Assembly: GCA_900660155.1 (NCBI GenBank)
Contig: CABFPE010000175.1
Location: 18,238 to 82,237 of the forward strand
Source of the DNA: Hofstenia miamia
Lineage: Eukaryota; Xenacoelomorpha; Acoela; Hofsteniidae
DNA: 64,000 bases
Direction of reading: 5' to 3'
The position numbers were made by a program, and so were the translations under genes. The notes under the pieces are model-generated. The model did not search any database. It was not told the DNA's origin and saw only the letters and a program-made list of their open reading frames with translations. Positions 12,175 to 24,395 of the stretch are shown here, in pieces (within the stretch, counting starts at the first letter, position 1; each line of letters opens with the position of its first letter).

Positions 12175-15100
12175 TTAATCACTTATGGTTGTATTAGTGC
12201 TGCTTCCACTTATTATGGCAATTACAGGAAATGAAAATAATGAGCCTAAGAGCAAGCCAATGCAATATGCTAGTCCCATAACAGTTCCTGCTTGCTCTTG
12301 CAAATCTTTTCGTTCCAATTTTGCTGGTCCCAACATCATTAATATTGTTGACAAATATCCGTTAGTTAGACCAAACACTGTATTAAAAATTAATGGAAAT
12401 CCATCCCACTTGAAAATCACAGGTAATCCTGAGGTTCTAGGTCGATAGTTGCACAAAATGAACATCGGAAAGAATAAAAATCGACTAAGTGCCAATGTAA
12501 ATATCGCCCAGCTGTTCTAAATGTTCGGTTATGTTTTCATTTAGTTAAGCCTGCAAATTTATTTATAAATATACTTTAAGGTTAATTTAAGCCACGCAGA
12601 GAAGAACTAAAGTGCCCCAGCATCAGATAATAATTATGTATATTAAGTTGAACATAATTGAACATGCTGAAAAAAATTACCTTTTACGTTTAACAAGAGA
12701 ATAGTTTTTTAATCGTTAAAAAGAAGTCCACTCCATGAGGCTCATTTATATCGTCAACGTTCATGTTGTAACAAAAAATTGAATCTGCGTGAACAAGTTA
12801 GCATTTCAACATTATTTTACCATTTTCATTACAAAATATAAGGAATATCCAAATTTTGTGGAAATACATCATAAATTAAAAGCTCTTATCAAACTGTAAT
12901 ATTCAGAATTTCTACATGGAAAGGAGTTTCTCATACAATTCATGTCAGTATAACGAAATGTTTTAATTCGGATACATTTCAATGTATAATTAGAATATTA
13001 TTTTCTACTGTTTTTAGGTATTTTTTTAAGATGCATATGGAATGTAAACATTTTTACCAGTGCTTTTGAGAAATTACAAAAAATAATAGTAGCCTAAAAA
13101 TTCAATTAGTATGTAACTTATTTAATATAAATTCTTAATATGAAGCCAACTTAATTACCTTAGGGAAGACAAGCAATGTAGGTAACGTTCTCCCAATCAA
13201 ATCGTTAGCATTAAATAGGAGAAAACACATAATGGCAGACCAATATTTATCATCAGAGCCATCCACATTTCCATGTTGCTTAATTCCACTTATGAATCCT
13301 GGAAATAATGATAAACTTACAAAGAAAACAAGTAAAATTGATAATGCATCTAACCAAATTTTGCTCAGTAAAACTTTCAAATCCTAAAAAAAATAATTTC
13401 TGATTTATGTCAGCCGTTAGAAGAATTGAAACTCAATAACATATTTTTTAATTACTTAATTGAATACATTATGTATATATATATATATATATNNNNNNNN
13501 NNNNNNNNNNNNNNNNNNNNNNNNNNNNNNNNNNNNNNNNNNNNNNNNNNNNNNNNNNNNNNNNNNNNNNNNNNNNNNNNNNNNNNNNNNNNNNNNNNNN
13601 NNNNNNNNNNNNNNNNNNNNNNNNNNNNNNNNNNNNNNNNNNNNNNNNNNNNNNNNNNNNNNNNNNNNNNNNNNNNNNNTATATATATATATATATGGTT
13701 GAGGTAGGAACGCAATTTTGAACATCGAAATTAATGTTTATACGAATTTTAGTGTTTTGGAATTCTTGAATAAATTACTCCAAAAAAGTTACTTTTATAA
13801 AAATAGATGGTGTCACATATTTAGTTTTTCTATGACCATGTTGCACTATCTGCTTAGTATGAAATTTGTAAAATGCCGAGTACTGCACTAAAATTGCAAT
13901 GAAAATAGTAAATACGATATATCCTTCTCCAATCAGGAAATATAGAAGTGCCGTCGCTTTGTAGTCATCTTTCGGAAAAACAGCCAAACAAAAAATGTTC
14001 GTCAACGATGCGAATACGCCAGCACCACCTTGTCCACTCATACTCGCCTAAAAACTAGATTGCTTTGAAATTTAAAAATTCTTATGTATAGAGTTTAAGT
14101 GAAATTTAAAAAGGCAACGTATGGAAGCATAGGATTTGAAGACAAATTTAAGCAACCGTCAAAGTCAAGGAATCTATAAAGGACTTACTAAATATATACA
14201 TTAACCTCAACAAACAATAAAACGTTTTATATCCGTCTAATAGTGGTATACAACATTGCAATACGTCTTAAGGTACGTCTTCTCAACATCTTATCAAACA
14301 ATTTGTAATTGTTGCTGAATGCCATCTAGTGTCCACCAAATGATGTTGTAAAACGTCTTCTAAATGTTTTCTAAACCATTTTAAGACGTTTTGTTGTTTA
14401 ATGCGAACCACATGTCGTCTCAGAGCCAAACCATTTTTGAGTTTTTCTGCCATGCTGATACCAGTTAAGAGACATCATTTCTTGGCCTTTACTGAGTTTA
14501 AATGAATCCAACGTTTTGCAAATATTTTAAGAGATATTTTATACAAATTTTTAGCAAATGTACAAGTGGCAAAGATAATGAAAGAAATTTATCCCGGACC
14601 TGTACTGCTTCCGATTAGTAATGGAACGAGAATCTACACTTTAAGCTGATGCATTCACTGCGATGAATACTAACAGCTGCTCTAGGTTCTCTTATTTGCA
14701 GTTTTAATAATACAGTTCGCATGTTTGAAAGTTGCGATTAGAATTTATTCTGCCTTTAAAAGTAAAAAACTTCAAGTATTCAAGATAAATCATAATTTAC
14801 TTGCATGTATTTTGAAGGGAAGACGCCACCAAGTCCGAAAACAGTGCTTTGAAGAGTAGCAGTAGAACAATTAATGAGGAATATCACAACTAGAGTAATG
14901 ATGAAAAACAAAACAACCCATTTTTCAGTATCAATGTAAACGAATACTGCAGGTTGAATAAATACAATTCCAAAGAAGACTGCTGAGAAATATAATCGTT
15001 TCTAAAAAAATATATATCAAAAGTTATATTTCAGCCTAAGAAGAACTTAAATTTGGTTATTTAGAGTATTTCTAATGCAACCCGGGTCAATTTTCGATAA

Positions 15101-17956
15101 GGCTTCAGGGTTTACTGGATCACTGGGTCCCATTTATTTAAGCAATTATTGAAATAAATTACGAAGAGGGGCCCATTTCAATAAAGTAAGGCTTATTATT
15201 ACTTAATCATCAAATTACACAAACTTCATGTTATGCTTAAGTAGTTTCAATGGTGACAGAAGTTCTTTATGTCGATTTTTGTTTGTTTCTGCAATAGGAC
15301 CATGCGAATTTTTTATTTTGAATTCGAATCTGAATGTTCAGGTAATGTCCCAGGAAACAACCATTATTGGTCCAACAATGGCTCACTGCTGGTACCGCTG
15401 GCCAACAATGGCCACTCATTTGCCAGTCATTTGCCAACCATAGCCAACGAAACAAAAAGTTTTAAAAATCTTAAAATTCCACAATTTTACAGAGAAATTA
15501 TTATATTATTGTATATAACATAAGCATTACATTAAAGTTTGATTTCAATTTTCAAAAAGTATTATTTATCAGTTTCTCAGAGCCATTAATGGCCCGACAA
15601 TAGCTCATTAATGGCATTGCTAGATCAATCTGCCATCTAGCGAACAAATATAAATTTATTAGTTTACAATTATGATTGATCAAATTTAATTTACATAACC
15701 TTTCGTATTTGATAGCACAAATTAGTATGCCAGCTCTTGTTTTTATGAGCACTTTATAATGAATTCAATTGTTTGTAGCAAGGTGTTCCATTTTAAGTAT
15801 AATATGCTATACACAGTCTCAACCAGAGATGGAATTGGATCCAACATTTTAGGATCCGATCCGGATCCAACACTTCATGATCCGGATTCGATCCGATCAG
15901 AACTTTAGTTTTCGGTCCAAATATAGATAAGTATTTTAACAATAAATAAACATGAACTTAAAATAATTCCATCTCTGGCTTCAACTGTATCCTTAACCAG
16001 TCGCGTACCGAGGTATTTCTAAAAGAGGGAGGCCCCAATTCTTATCAGAGACATATAGGCCTAGGTAGTTTTTTCATTCTCTTAGCATAATGCCACACTC
16101 GCCTGTGCATAAATGATAAATAAACCAAAAAGACAGACGGAGTTAATAAGAATACATGAAATACTACTTTTTGCACTTTATGTTAAACAATATATCGATC
16201 AGATCGTATGAGAAGGAGTTGAAATTGGCCTGCCCAAAGAGGGGCAGGCACAATGCCCCCCTCTAAATAAGCCCCTGTCCTTAACTTAATCGAATTATAA
16301 CAAGTTGCAAATCACAAATCATAATATAACATTGGCCATTAGCGGCATCAGTAGCAACCTTAGTAATCAATTATCAATGAGCAGATGCTTGCAAATAAAA
16401 TTCACTTCATTATTTTGATTCCTAGTTCCTTTTAATATAATAAAAGGAAATGCGAAAGGATATTTTGAAATTTGTAATTTGTAGAAAATTATGCTATACC
16501 TGCTTAACGTATTTTAAAAATAATTTATTCATAAATATTTGGGCACTTTGAAATTAATAGTTATGTAAAAAAAGCTACACTTGAACAGAAGAGATTTTTC
16601 ACGACTTAAGATAGTATTGTTTCAAAATTGCACTTAATTTTAAAATTAAAAATTTTCGTTAAATTTGGCAGATTTTTATGCTTTTGTTATCATTTATAAA
16701 CAAAACATTCTGTCAAATTTCTAACAAATATTAGTATTGAATATGCGTGACAGGAAAGGTATCCTTCTGTCATTTGTTGGGCTTGTGTTGGTTTAAACAG
16801 CAATGTTTTAACCGCTTAACAATATAAAATTGTAGTTTTACATATAAAAGTTTATGCTATAGTATCAAAACCTACTGTTTTTTATCAACGGCCCACGAAT
16901 GAGCCATTATTGGCTCACCAATGTCCCAGTAATGGATTATGGTTGGCAAACATTGTTGGGACAACAGTGGGCCAGCGGTCATTTACCACCAATGGCCAAC
17001 AATGGCCCATTCATGGACCAATAATGGAATGTTTCCTGGGTATTTTCAAATCAGAATCCGAAATATACTGTGATAATAACTTCCATAACAAAAGCATCTG
17101 TTCCACATAGTTACAGGAAAAACTACTGTTTATAACATGAAAAACCTTAGCAATTTATTCTAGAATAAAAGAAGTCCAATGAGAAATTCACAAAAAGTGT
17201 TAGCGTACAAACTTATTTTTATTTCAAAAATTTCCGCCACTGTACCGAGATTCGAACTAGAATCTAACATGGATTCGGAATTTATGTCGTTTATTTATAA
17301 GTCATTATTTTGTAATTTTTTCAATTTAAATAAATATTAAGGGTCATTCAAATAACCGGGTCATTCATTTTGTAATTTCACCTGATCTCATTAATGCACC
17401 AGTTCATAAATTATCCTGGTCTCATGGCTCACGAAGTTGCAATTCTGATATATATATATATATATACATACGTATATATACATACATAAATATAATTATA
17501 ATAATACCAATAACTTCATAATAAAGAAATATATATTATAATCCTCGATATATCATTAAATTTGAAGTTTAGTTATAATTCATAATAATATTTATAATTA
17601 TAATTATAATAATAACAATAATTTCATAACATTTTTGAAATATGAATTGAAATGTTAAGACAACACTAGACCAAAACAAAATTAAACAGCATACCTTTTG
17701 TTTTACGTATCTTACAAGTACGGTGTTAACAAGTATCATTAGGAAAAGAGAGCAGCATGAACAGGTTGAAAAAAAACTTTCGAAATACTTCGAAATAACT
17801 TCTGAACTTTGGAATTTATGTTTAAAATAGGTGTCAGCATTGATAAACATATTGTATGACAAGCATGTAGAAACTCCCAAGAAAAAGAAAACAATGTAAA
17901 CTAAGTGGAAGATGTCCTTTGGTATGTTTCTACCGATTCTCTCAGTGCTGGTTTCA
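12175..17956 (-). CDS. Equilibrative nucleoside transporter, N-terminus missing
   Basis: SLC29/ENT-family carrier: a multi-pass membrane protein that moves nucleosides down their gradient. Exons on the minus strand: 17956-17695, 15001-14801, 14047-13793, 13383-13159 and 12516-12175 (stop). All have AG acceptors and GT donors, and all visible junctions are phase 0. They give 427 residues; ENTs are usually about 450. Family signatures: PKDIFHLVY at the start of TM1, INADTYF after it, MSGQGGAGVFAS (TM5), FNANDLIGR (TM8, retaining the Asp and Arg conserved in ENTs), ALSRFLFFPMFILCN and FGLTNGYLST. Oddities: the usual LPWN of TM1 reads LSYN, and the TM4 block reads STATLQSTVFG where a Gly-rich GAILQGSLFG is common, so substrate or inhibitor binding may differ. 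The first exon needs a 2-base overhang and was not located upstream. The exon frames look intact. Confidence 0.88.
13473..13697. repeat. TA microsatellite split by a 187-bp assembly gap
   Basis: TA repeats lie on both sides of a run of N at 13493-13679, inside the intron between two transporter exons. The gap is most simply an unassembled microsatellite. Reading frames crossing it are spurious. Confidence 0.9.
14212..14401. mobile_element. MITE with ~19-bp terminal inverted repeats
   Basis: The left end AAACAATAAAACGTTTTAT is an inverted match to the right end TAAGACGTTTTGTTGTTTA. Internal sequence is rich in AAGACGT and AAACGTCTT words. The left end plus ATCCGTCT..TAGTGGTATA matches the complement of 52728-52762, so at least two copies of the family lie in the window. 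It is non-coding and sits in a transporter intron. Confidence 0.7.
15824..15977. mobile_element. hAT MITE, 154 bp
   Basis: Terminal inverted repeats CAGAGATGGAATT / AATTCCATCTCTG are perfect over 13 bp. The flanking 8-mers GTCTCAAC (15816-15823) and GCTTCAAC (15978-15985) match at 6 of 8 bases, as expected of a diverged hAT target-site duplication. The interior repeats GGATCCGATCC-like words. It is nested in the TTGGCC element. Confidence 0.85.
15998..16277. mobile_element. hAT MITE, 280 bp, perfect 8-bp target duplication
   Basis: It begins CAGTCGCGTACCGAGG and ends AAGCCCCTG. The 8-mer TCCTTAAC flanks it exactly on both sides (15990-15997 and 16278-16285), the hAT hallmark. Ends of the CAGTGGCGTACC / GCCCCTG type recur at 24086-24387 and 30569. 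It is non-coding. Confidence 0.85.
17045..17694. other. Intron sequence with AT microsatellites
   Basis: TA and TAATAA-type repeats at 17450-17650 lie in the transporter intron next to its first visible exon. No other feature was seen. Confidence 0.6.
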
Positions 17957-19090
17957 CTAAATATAACGACAAAGTTAAATATTTTATAAAATATTTATAA
18001 TATATATTTATAAGATATTTATAAAATATGATCTCCATAGAACAACTAGTAAAGTAATATCATTGCAATTCTTCCTTTAGTTGATGGTCTCAGATCAACA
18101 CTGAACTAAGAAATCCACTTTCCCCATTCTCAGCTCATCAAAATGTGAAAGTCCACAATGGCACGCTATCATACATGTGACATCTCTCACCTACTCTACC
18201 AGTCCTAGCATATCTGCAAATATCCAATATTACTACCAAATACTTCAAATAACATTAAAAAGATAATACAATTAGTATTGATTACAAAATTCAATTAATC
18301 AAAATACACAGCATTACGTTTCTTAACTCACAGATTTTTTACAATTTTTGATGGCGTCAATAATAATTTTATTAAATGTTCACAACTCACTCAATAATAA
18401 AAAAATACCAAATCTGTAGACACCACTGGATACATAATCGTTTTTCCTTTTCATCATGAATTTTCGCACTGGCATAGCAAATTCTTTTGCACATGGTCGA
18501 AACTTGGGTGGTCTATTTACGGAAAACAAATTAGTTGAGGCTTGTGAGGCTACAATTGGTCTTAGACCCAGACTTGTCCGCGAGCCGAAACTTTTAAACC
18601 CAACCTGTCACCGTTTTACTTTTGTGTATTTTCTGCTCGGCTCGGCTCCGCTCAGCACTTCTCGGCTCGGCACTCCACATAGGACCATTCAATGAGGCTC
18701 GTTTTAGCTCTATATTTTTCTTAAAAATATTGCGTTCTCAGAATTTTCTGCATAATCTTCCTATTATTTAAAAAACATTTGAAAATACGATTATAAAAAA
18801 TGTATCTTGAATGAAAAAATAAGACAAATCTGCATAAGCAAATTAAGAAGCAGAACTATAAATTTTCTTGGCTTAATGAAGACTCATGTTAGGCTGGTTG
18901 TATACCCAATACAGTACTCAAGCTCAATTCGGCTCCGCTCGTTGACAAGTCTGCTTGGACCGCTTTATTATCTAACTACTAGATACGCAAAAAACTTCAT
19001 ATACTTCCAGCATAAGAATAATTTTTTACAAATTTTAACCAATATAGTATTGCCAAATTTTGTAAGATTCATGGACAAAATTCTTTGAAA
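17957..19090. repeat. Region upstream of transporter with GCTCGGCTCG words
   Basis: The missing 5' exon of the transporter should lie here or further upstream, but no start exon with the right phase could be fixed. 18640-18680 carries repeated CTCGGCTCGG/CTCCGCTC words, and 18925-18945 has a related CGGCTCCGCTCG, marking an unclassified dispersed repeat. Confidence 0.4.
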
Positions 19091-20280
19091 ATGTGAAGGA
19101 AGGGCATTGGTCACAGTGGCCGATTGGGGTTAAGCAATGACTCAACAGTGAGTGACCAATAAGAAATCTTAAGAAATGCCTCAGATATCTCTTGGTAGCC
19201 CTTTTTCAATGCAAACACCGCATCTGCACGCACATACTATAGCGTTTGGCTTAATGAGTTCACAACAGCTAAGCCTTTAATGCCATCATGTAGCACAGCC
19301 CATTGGTGCGTAGATGCCGCAAAAAAATTTTTGAATGAAGTTGAAGCCATAAGTACAAAATTAGCAGCCTCGTTGCTGGCCACATTTAGTGAGTGGCCAA
19401 AGCAGGGAGCATATCCTACAAACTGGCAAATTTCTGAATTTGGCATTAGCGACCTAATATAGGCCAGAAATATTCCTGACATATCACTGACCCCGGCAGT
19501 TTGCAATTTCTAAGTCCTTATCATCTAGAAATCTGAGTAGAACATTTGCCAGCTGGTCACTACAATGGGAATTCGTACCCAGGAACTTTAAAAATCATTT
19601 AGCCATAACTGACTTCTCTTTTGGAATATAGCGCAATATGCTAGTAACACGGTCAATTTTGTTTTTGTCTGGGGTGGAACTGATTGAAATCGAAAAATAT
19701 TTGCCAACCCTGATCTCTGTAGCATCATGTCTGCCATCAGAGCTCTAAGATCATCACAGGATGTTGAAGACAGATAGCTGACAGAGCACTAGCCAGATTT
19801 TTCAGCTTGCAGAAATCTTTGAATTTCGACGTGTGCTGCAACAAGGAATCAAATTTCCCCATCAGCTCAAGAGTTCCCATGTAATATTATTATGTTAGGA
19901 CAGAAGAAGTTCACCATGTCCACCAAAAGGATGACGCTGTTCACTCAAGTGCTCTATCACTGCAACTATGTCTCAAGAACAGTTAGAAAATATCGTCACT
20001 TTTCAAATAAACAGCTCTAACTTTTGAACTAGACTTCTGATCAACTTCGTCTTTGATATGTTGCGATTTAGGTCGTTTTTGTTGCTCTAATTACACTAAT
20101 ACAGCTTAGATGTGATGACTGATTATAAAGAAATGGGATGGGGACTTGGTGATCCTCTATAAAGACCCTTTCTCTATGTCATGCTCTAGGACAGAATACC
20201 TATTTTTTAAACTTTTTGAAATTCAGGTCCCCCTAAGAGTCCGGGCCCCTAGGCTGCAGCCTAGTCAGTGTTATTGCGCC
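19090..20280 (-). pseudogene. hAT transposase remnant (ZMYM1/DUF4371 type)
   Basis: Minus-strand translations give, in order, KYFSISISSTPDKNKIDRVT, LLRFLDDKDLEIANCRGQ, MSGIFLAYI, YAPCFGHSLNVASNEAANF, FKNFFAASTHQWAVL, and YVRADAVFALKKGYQEISEA. These match the layout of the ZMYM1-like hAT transposase core: D-containing TPD strand, CRGQ-Y-D region, C..HSLNL zinc/catalytic block and the STRWSARADAV block. Frames change and stops occur between blocks. The N-terminal zinc fingers and C-terminal dimerisation region are not seen. CCGGGCCCCTAGGCTGCAGC near 20240-20265 resembles the 5' end typical of these elements. It is a dead DNA transposon, not a host gene. Confidence 0.7.
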
Positions 20281-20467
20281 AATATATTTCATAGGCCTAC
20301 TAAATACACGGTCGAATTGTTCACAGTATATATTATTTAACAGGAGGCCATTGTGTGAATGATATAATTACTCATTCATTTAAAAAGTGTTTTACATATA
20401 CATGTCAAAATTTTACTTGTAAATATTTTAGTAAATCATGATATTTATAGCAGTCAGCTGTAGTTTA

Positions 20468-22727
20468 GCCAGAGAATGTATAACATGGTCAATTGACCAT
20501 TTCTGAATTTTCTTTTGTGCCACTATGATTACTTTTTTGAAGTAAAGTGAAAGTCTATGACATCTTACAACTTTATGCATATTTACATTAATTAATTTTT
20601 AGTGTGAGATTAATATAATTCTCATTAAAATAAAAAAAACTTCATCAATGCATAACATGGTCAATTGACCAACTGAAACCACATAATAATAGCACATACT
20701 TAATTGACCTATAGCTGTATACAAAATGTAATTGGAAAACAGGTTTGACCAAAATGGCGAACACTGAATACTGGTTAGAGAAGCTTATGCTTTATCATGC
20801 GAATACTATGCACCATACTGGTGGGTGTACATCATTCCTTATAAATTTTTTTGGTTGTACAGTTGATGTATTTTTGAATTATTAGGTAGAGACAGTTTGC
20901 TACTGATTCTCCGACATACCAATCCTCATATTAGTGATAATTTTGAGAATTCATCATTCACTTTACTAGACGAACAGGAATTACTGGTCTATATTGGCCT
21001 GATGATATCATAAGAAATTTTCAAAAGCAAAGACGAATTACATAGAAGCCTATCTAATCCTCAGAATGGTAAATAACTTCCAAAGCGGTTTTGACCGTAT
21101 GACAATGTAACCAATTGAATTAACAGCTGATGGGATGCAGATCTCACTGGTCCTTCACGCAATACATACAATCAAGTCCAACTCCATTTGGAATAAAGCT
21201 TTGGCTTTTGTCTTATTCCAAAACTTTATTTATCCTGAATGAATTTCTTATTTGGGAAATATGAGACATGAAATGAATATCTAAGGAAACATGTGGTTAT
21301 GGAGATATTGCGACCATGCATCAATATGTGATTGAATGTTACTACAGATAATCTATTTACAACTCTCGTGCATCACTCGTCTGAATGGGAAAAGAACAAT
21401 TTTGCTGGGAACAGTCAGACAAGTGCATACAGTAGTTGCTAATGTGTTCACAAAAAATGCAATTTGTGTCCATGAAAGTCATACCAAGGAAAACGAATAG
21501 GTTTGTTATTCTAATATGTCTTAGTGTCATCACGCAGCTGATGTTGAAGAATTTAAGAAGAAGCCATCGTCTACGACTAAAGAAGTTGTAGAAAGCGCTA
21601 AAAAAAGCTGAAGCATTATACTCTCAGTTGCAGAGCAATAATCAGGAGTGGCACTGAATGTATTTGGAAACATCATTGACCTGATTTGTCTCAATTCCGT
21701 GATCATTTATGGGGATATTGGTCTGTGCGGTTTGAATTGCCAAAACTTCCTAATTTAATAACGAAAAGCTTTGTTAGTGAATCAAATGAAGAAGCAGAGA
21801 CAATGTCAGATATTATAATACCCGATAAAGAAGACCAAACTCACTTTGCATTTTCCAATTTCTTTTGACCAGGCTATATTAAACAAACCAACCAGAAAAT
21901 AATGCCAAGAATAAAAAAAGAAAAAGAAAATGAAAGATTGCTGTTTATGTGAGAAAAAAACCCTCACCTTGTGTAAGTCCTGCATTGAATATGTTTCGAG
22001 AAAATATAATTATTTCATATTTTGGAAGAAGTCGATGCAAGCTTAAATGCATATATTCTTGCTGTTAAATTTTGTTTAAAAATATGTAAGTTTTGTAAGA
22101 ATATTATTACTCTACTCGTATATATATATTAATCTATAAATTAGAGATGAGTGCGGTGAGGTAATACTGCGGTAGTGATTTACACAATTGCAGTGGTTAG
22201 TAGTAGAATTTAAAACAACGTGCGGTGGCATTAAAGTGAAAATTTAAAATCTCTACGTATTGTTCAAAAAACTGTTTCTGAATCAAAACTAAGACATTTC
22301 ACATGCAAAATATTAAAACCAATTTTTACATATTTCATGAAAATAAAATTGAACTAAATGACAAAATTCCTAAAAAACAATTCAGAAATATCTATTTTTT
22401 CTTACGAAGATATAATCGCCATTGTTTCGCTGTACCGCGGTATAATTTCCGTTATTACGGTGGTTTGCGGTAAAAAACGGATATTGCGGTGGTTAGCGAT
22501 GAATTTTTTTTTCTCTGTGGTGGAAATAATTTTACAAAACCTGTACCGCGTTAATCTCTACTATAAATGCAGTAGCACTTAATGAAATTCATCATCATAT
22601 ATCTAACAATTCCTTTAAAACTACTAATTTCATACAATATTTATGAATAAAACAAATATTGACGAATCAAATGGTCAATTGACCATGTCATGCAAAATAG
22701 GCTGTTGAAATTTCATGCATTCTATGG
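20468..22727 (+). mobile_element. piggyBac-like element A, decayed
   Basis: The right end reads GCATTCTATGG then TTAA (22728-22731). The left end reads TTTA then GCCAGAGAATG, an imperfect match to the inverted right end. Subterminal palindromes ATGGTCAATTGACCA occur at 20484-20499, 20650 and 22669. Between them, plus-strand frames show fragments of a piggyBac transposase: VTTDNLFTTL (target of the third catalytic Asp region), LGTVRQ-like residues, FGNIIDLICLNSVIIY and a terminal Cys-rich CCLCEKKTLTLCKSC zinc finger. Stops and shifts are frequent, so it is inactive. A 419-bp hAT MITE is nested inside, and the 3' part is repeated after a single N. Confidence 0.7.
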
Positions 22728-23676
22728 TTAAAAAACCGTTAATGTGCATTAAACACAAAAAAAGTTAATTTTTAGCTTCAAACAAAATNATGCCAAGAAT
22801 AAAAAAAGAAAAAGAAAATGAAAGATTGCTGTTTATGTGAGAAAAAAACCCTCACCTTGTGTAAGTCCTGCATTGAATATGTTTCGAGAAAATATAATTA
22901 TTTCATATTTTGGAAGAAGTCGATGCAAGCTTAAATGCATATATTCTTGCTGTTAAATTTTGTTTAAAAATATGTAAGTTTTGTAAGAATATTATTACTC
23001 TACTCGTATATATATATTAATCTATAAATTAGAGATGAGTGCGGTGAGGTAATACTGCGGTAGTGATTTACACAATTGCAGTGGTTAGTAGTAGAATTTA
23101 AAACAACGTGCGGTGGCATTAAAGTGAAAATTTAAAATCTCTACGTATTGTTCAAAAAACTGTTTCTGAATCAAAACTAAGACATTTCACATGCAAAATA
23201 TTAAAACCAATTTTTACATATTTCATGAAAATAAAATTGAACGAAATGACAAAATTCCTAAAAAACAATTCAGAAATATCTATTTTTTCTTACGAAGATA
23301 TAATCGCCATTGTTTCGCTGTACCGCGGTATAATTTCCGTTATTACGGTGGTTTGCGGTAAAAAACGGATATTGCGGTGGTTAGCGATGAATTTTTTTTT
23401 CTCTGTGGTGGAAATAATTTTACAAAACCTGTACCGCGTTAATCTCTACTATAAATGCAGTAGCACTTAATGAAATTCATCATCATATATCTAACAATTC
23501 CTTTAAAACTACTAATTTCATACAATATTTATGAATAAAACAAATATTGACGAATCAAATGGTCAATTGACCATGTCATGCAAAATAGGCTGTTGAAATT
23601 TCATGCATTCTATGGTTAAAAAACCGTTAATGTGCATTAAACACAAAAAAAGTTAATTTTTAGCTTCAAACAAAAT
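21902..23676. repeat. 887-bp tandem duplication joined by a single N
   Basis: 21902-22788 and 22790-23676 are nearly identical. One difference seen is GAACTAAATG versus GAACGAAATG. They are separated by one N at 22789. This is most likely a false duplication from contig joining. Confidence 0.9.
22142..22560. mobile_element. hAT MITE (TAGAGATGA type), 419 bp
   Basis: It begins TAGAGATGAGTGCGGT and ends ACCGCGTTAATCTCTA, an inverted pair. It is flanked on both sides by the exact 8-mer CTATAAAT (22134-22141 and 22561-22568). The interior is rich in GCGGT and CGGTGGT words. It is inserted in piggyBac element A. A second copy at 23030-23448 arises from the duplicated block. Confidence 0.88.
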
Positions 23677-24077
23677 TGCCATTGCAATGCTGGTAGTTCT
23701 TTCCATTAAGAAAGGACGTTCAACACAGCATCACTAAAATTCACTGATGGCTTACATGACCTGGGACAGAGGCGTTTTTGAGATAAATGAGATAAATCCG
23801 GTTAGAGCGATTTCTATCATCAAGTATTTCTGCATTCATATATTTATCGAAGACAATTGTATAATCAATATACCAGTCATTGAGAGGTCGAGGTCAACCC
23901 AAAATCTTGAGCATGTCAAAATGATCAAGTGCAGCAAGAATTTAAAAATATTTTTAAGGAAAATCTACCTCATGCAAGAAAAGCAAATATCAAACACAGA
24001 CATTTCCTAAATCATCAACACATTTAAAAAGATGAATTCCACATTCAAATAGTAAAATCTATCCAATTAGAGCTTTA
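23677..24077 (+). other. Unrecognised region with a short ORF
   Basis: An 87-residue open frame (23747-24010) is not recognised. Another frame reads CQNDQVQQEFKNIFKENL and NIKHRHFLNHQHI before and after stops, which looks like a decayed coding segment. I cannot name the family; it could be a transposon or retro-pseudogene piece. Confidence 0.3.
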
Positions 24078-24085
24078 ATAGTGAC

Positions 24086-24387
24086 CAGTGGGGTACACAG
24101 GGGGGATATGGTGGAATATTNNNNNNNNNNNNNNNNNNNNNNNNNNNNNNNNNNNNNNNNNNNNNNNNNNNNNNNNNNNNNNNNNNNNNNNNNNNNNNNN
24201 NNNNNNNNNNNNNNNNNNNNNNNNNNNNNNNNNNNNNNNNNNNNNNNNNNNNNNNNNNNNNNNNNNNNNNNNNNCCCCCCCCCCCGTCAAGTTTCCAAAT
24301 TTGATTTTGACTCGATAAATTAAAAAAAATTTCGCATTGGGTAATAACGACGATGTCCCCCGTCAGCAAATCCTGGGTACGCCCCTG
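24086..24387. mobile_element. hAT MITE containing an assembly gap
   Basis: Ends CAGTGGGGTACACAGGGG and CCTGGGTACGCCCCTG are imperfect inverted repeats. The 8-mer ATAGTGAC flanks both sides exactly (24078-24085 and 24388-24395). N occupies 24121-24274 and is followed by a poly-C tract, which explains the gap. No coding sequence. Confidence 0.88.
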
Positions 24388-24395
24388 ATAGTGAC

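Larger units (their letters stand above)
15346..17042. mobile_element. Inverted-repeat element with TTGGCC-rich ends
   Basis: CCCAGGAAACA..CCATTATTGGTCC at 15349-15372 is repeated in inverse orientation at 17013-17041. The homology extends outward through a TTCGRATCTGA-type block. Both ends are packed with short words such as TGGCCAACAATGGCC and TTGGCAAAC (15346-15440 and 16890-17040), and a shorter set is at 15585-15620. The interior has no coding region and hosts two hAT MITEs. The superfamily is unknown. It lies in the largest transporter intron. Confidence 0.65.

Noticed and set aside
13426-13725. Overlapping reading frames across the N gap
   Set aside because: They translate only TA repeats and N, with no real coding content.
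15228-15523. Overlapping ORFs near 15.3 kb as genes
   Set aside because: Their translations (ANNGHSFASHLPTIAN and similar) come from the TTGGCC repeat words of an inverted-repeat element.
22358-23470. Two identical ~75-80-residue proteins
   Set aside because: They lie inside a hAT MITE copied by an assembly duplication; chance frames.
24067-24369. Reading frames across the second N gap
   Set aside because: Artefact of the gap inside a non-coding hAT MITE.
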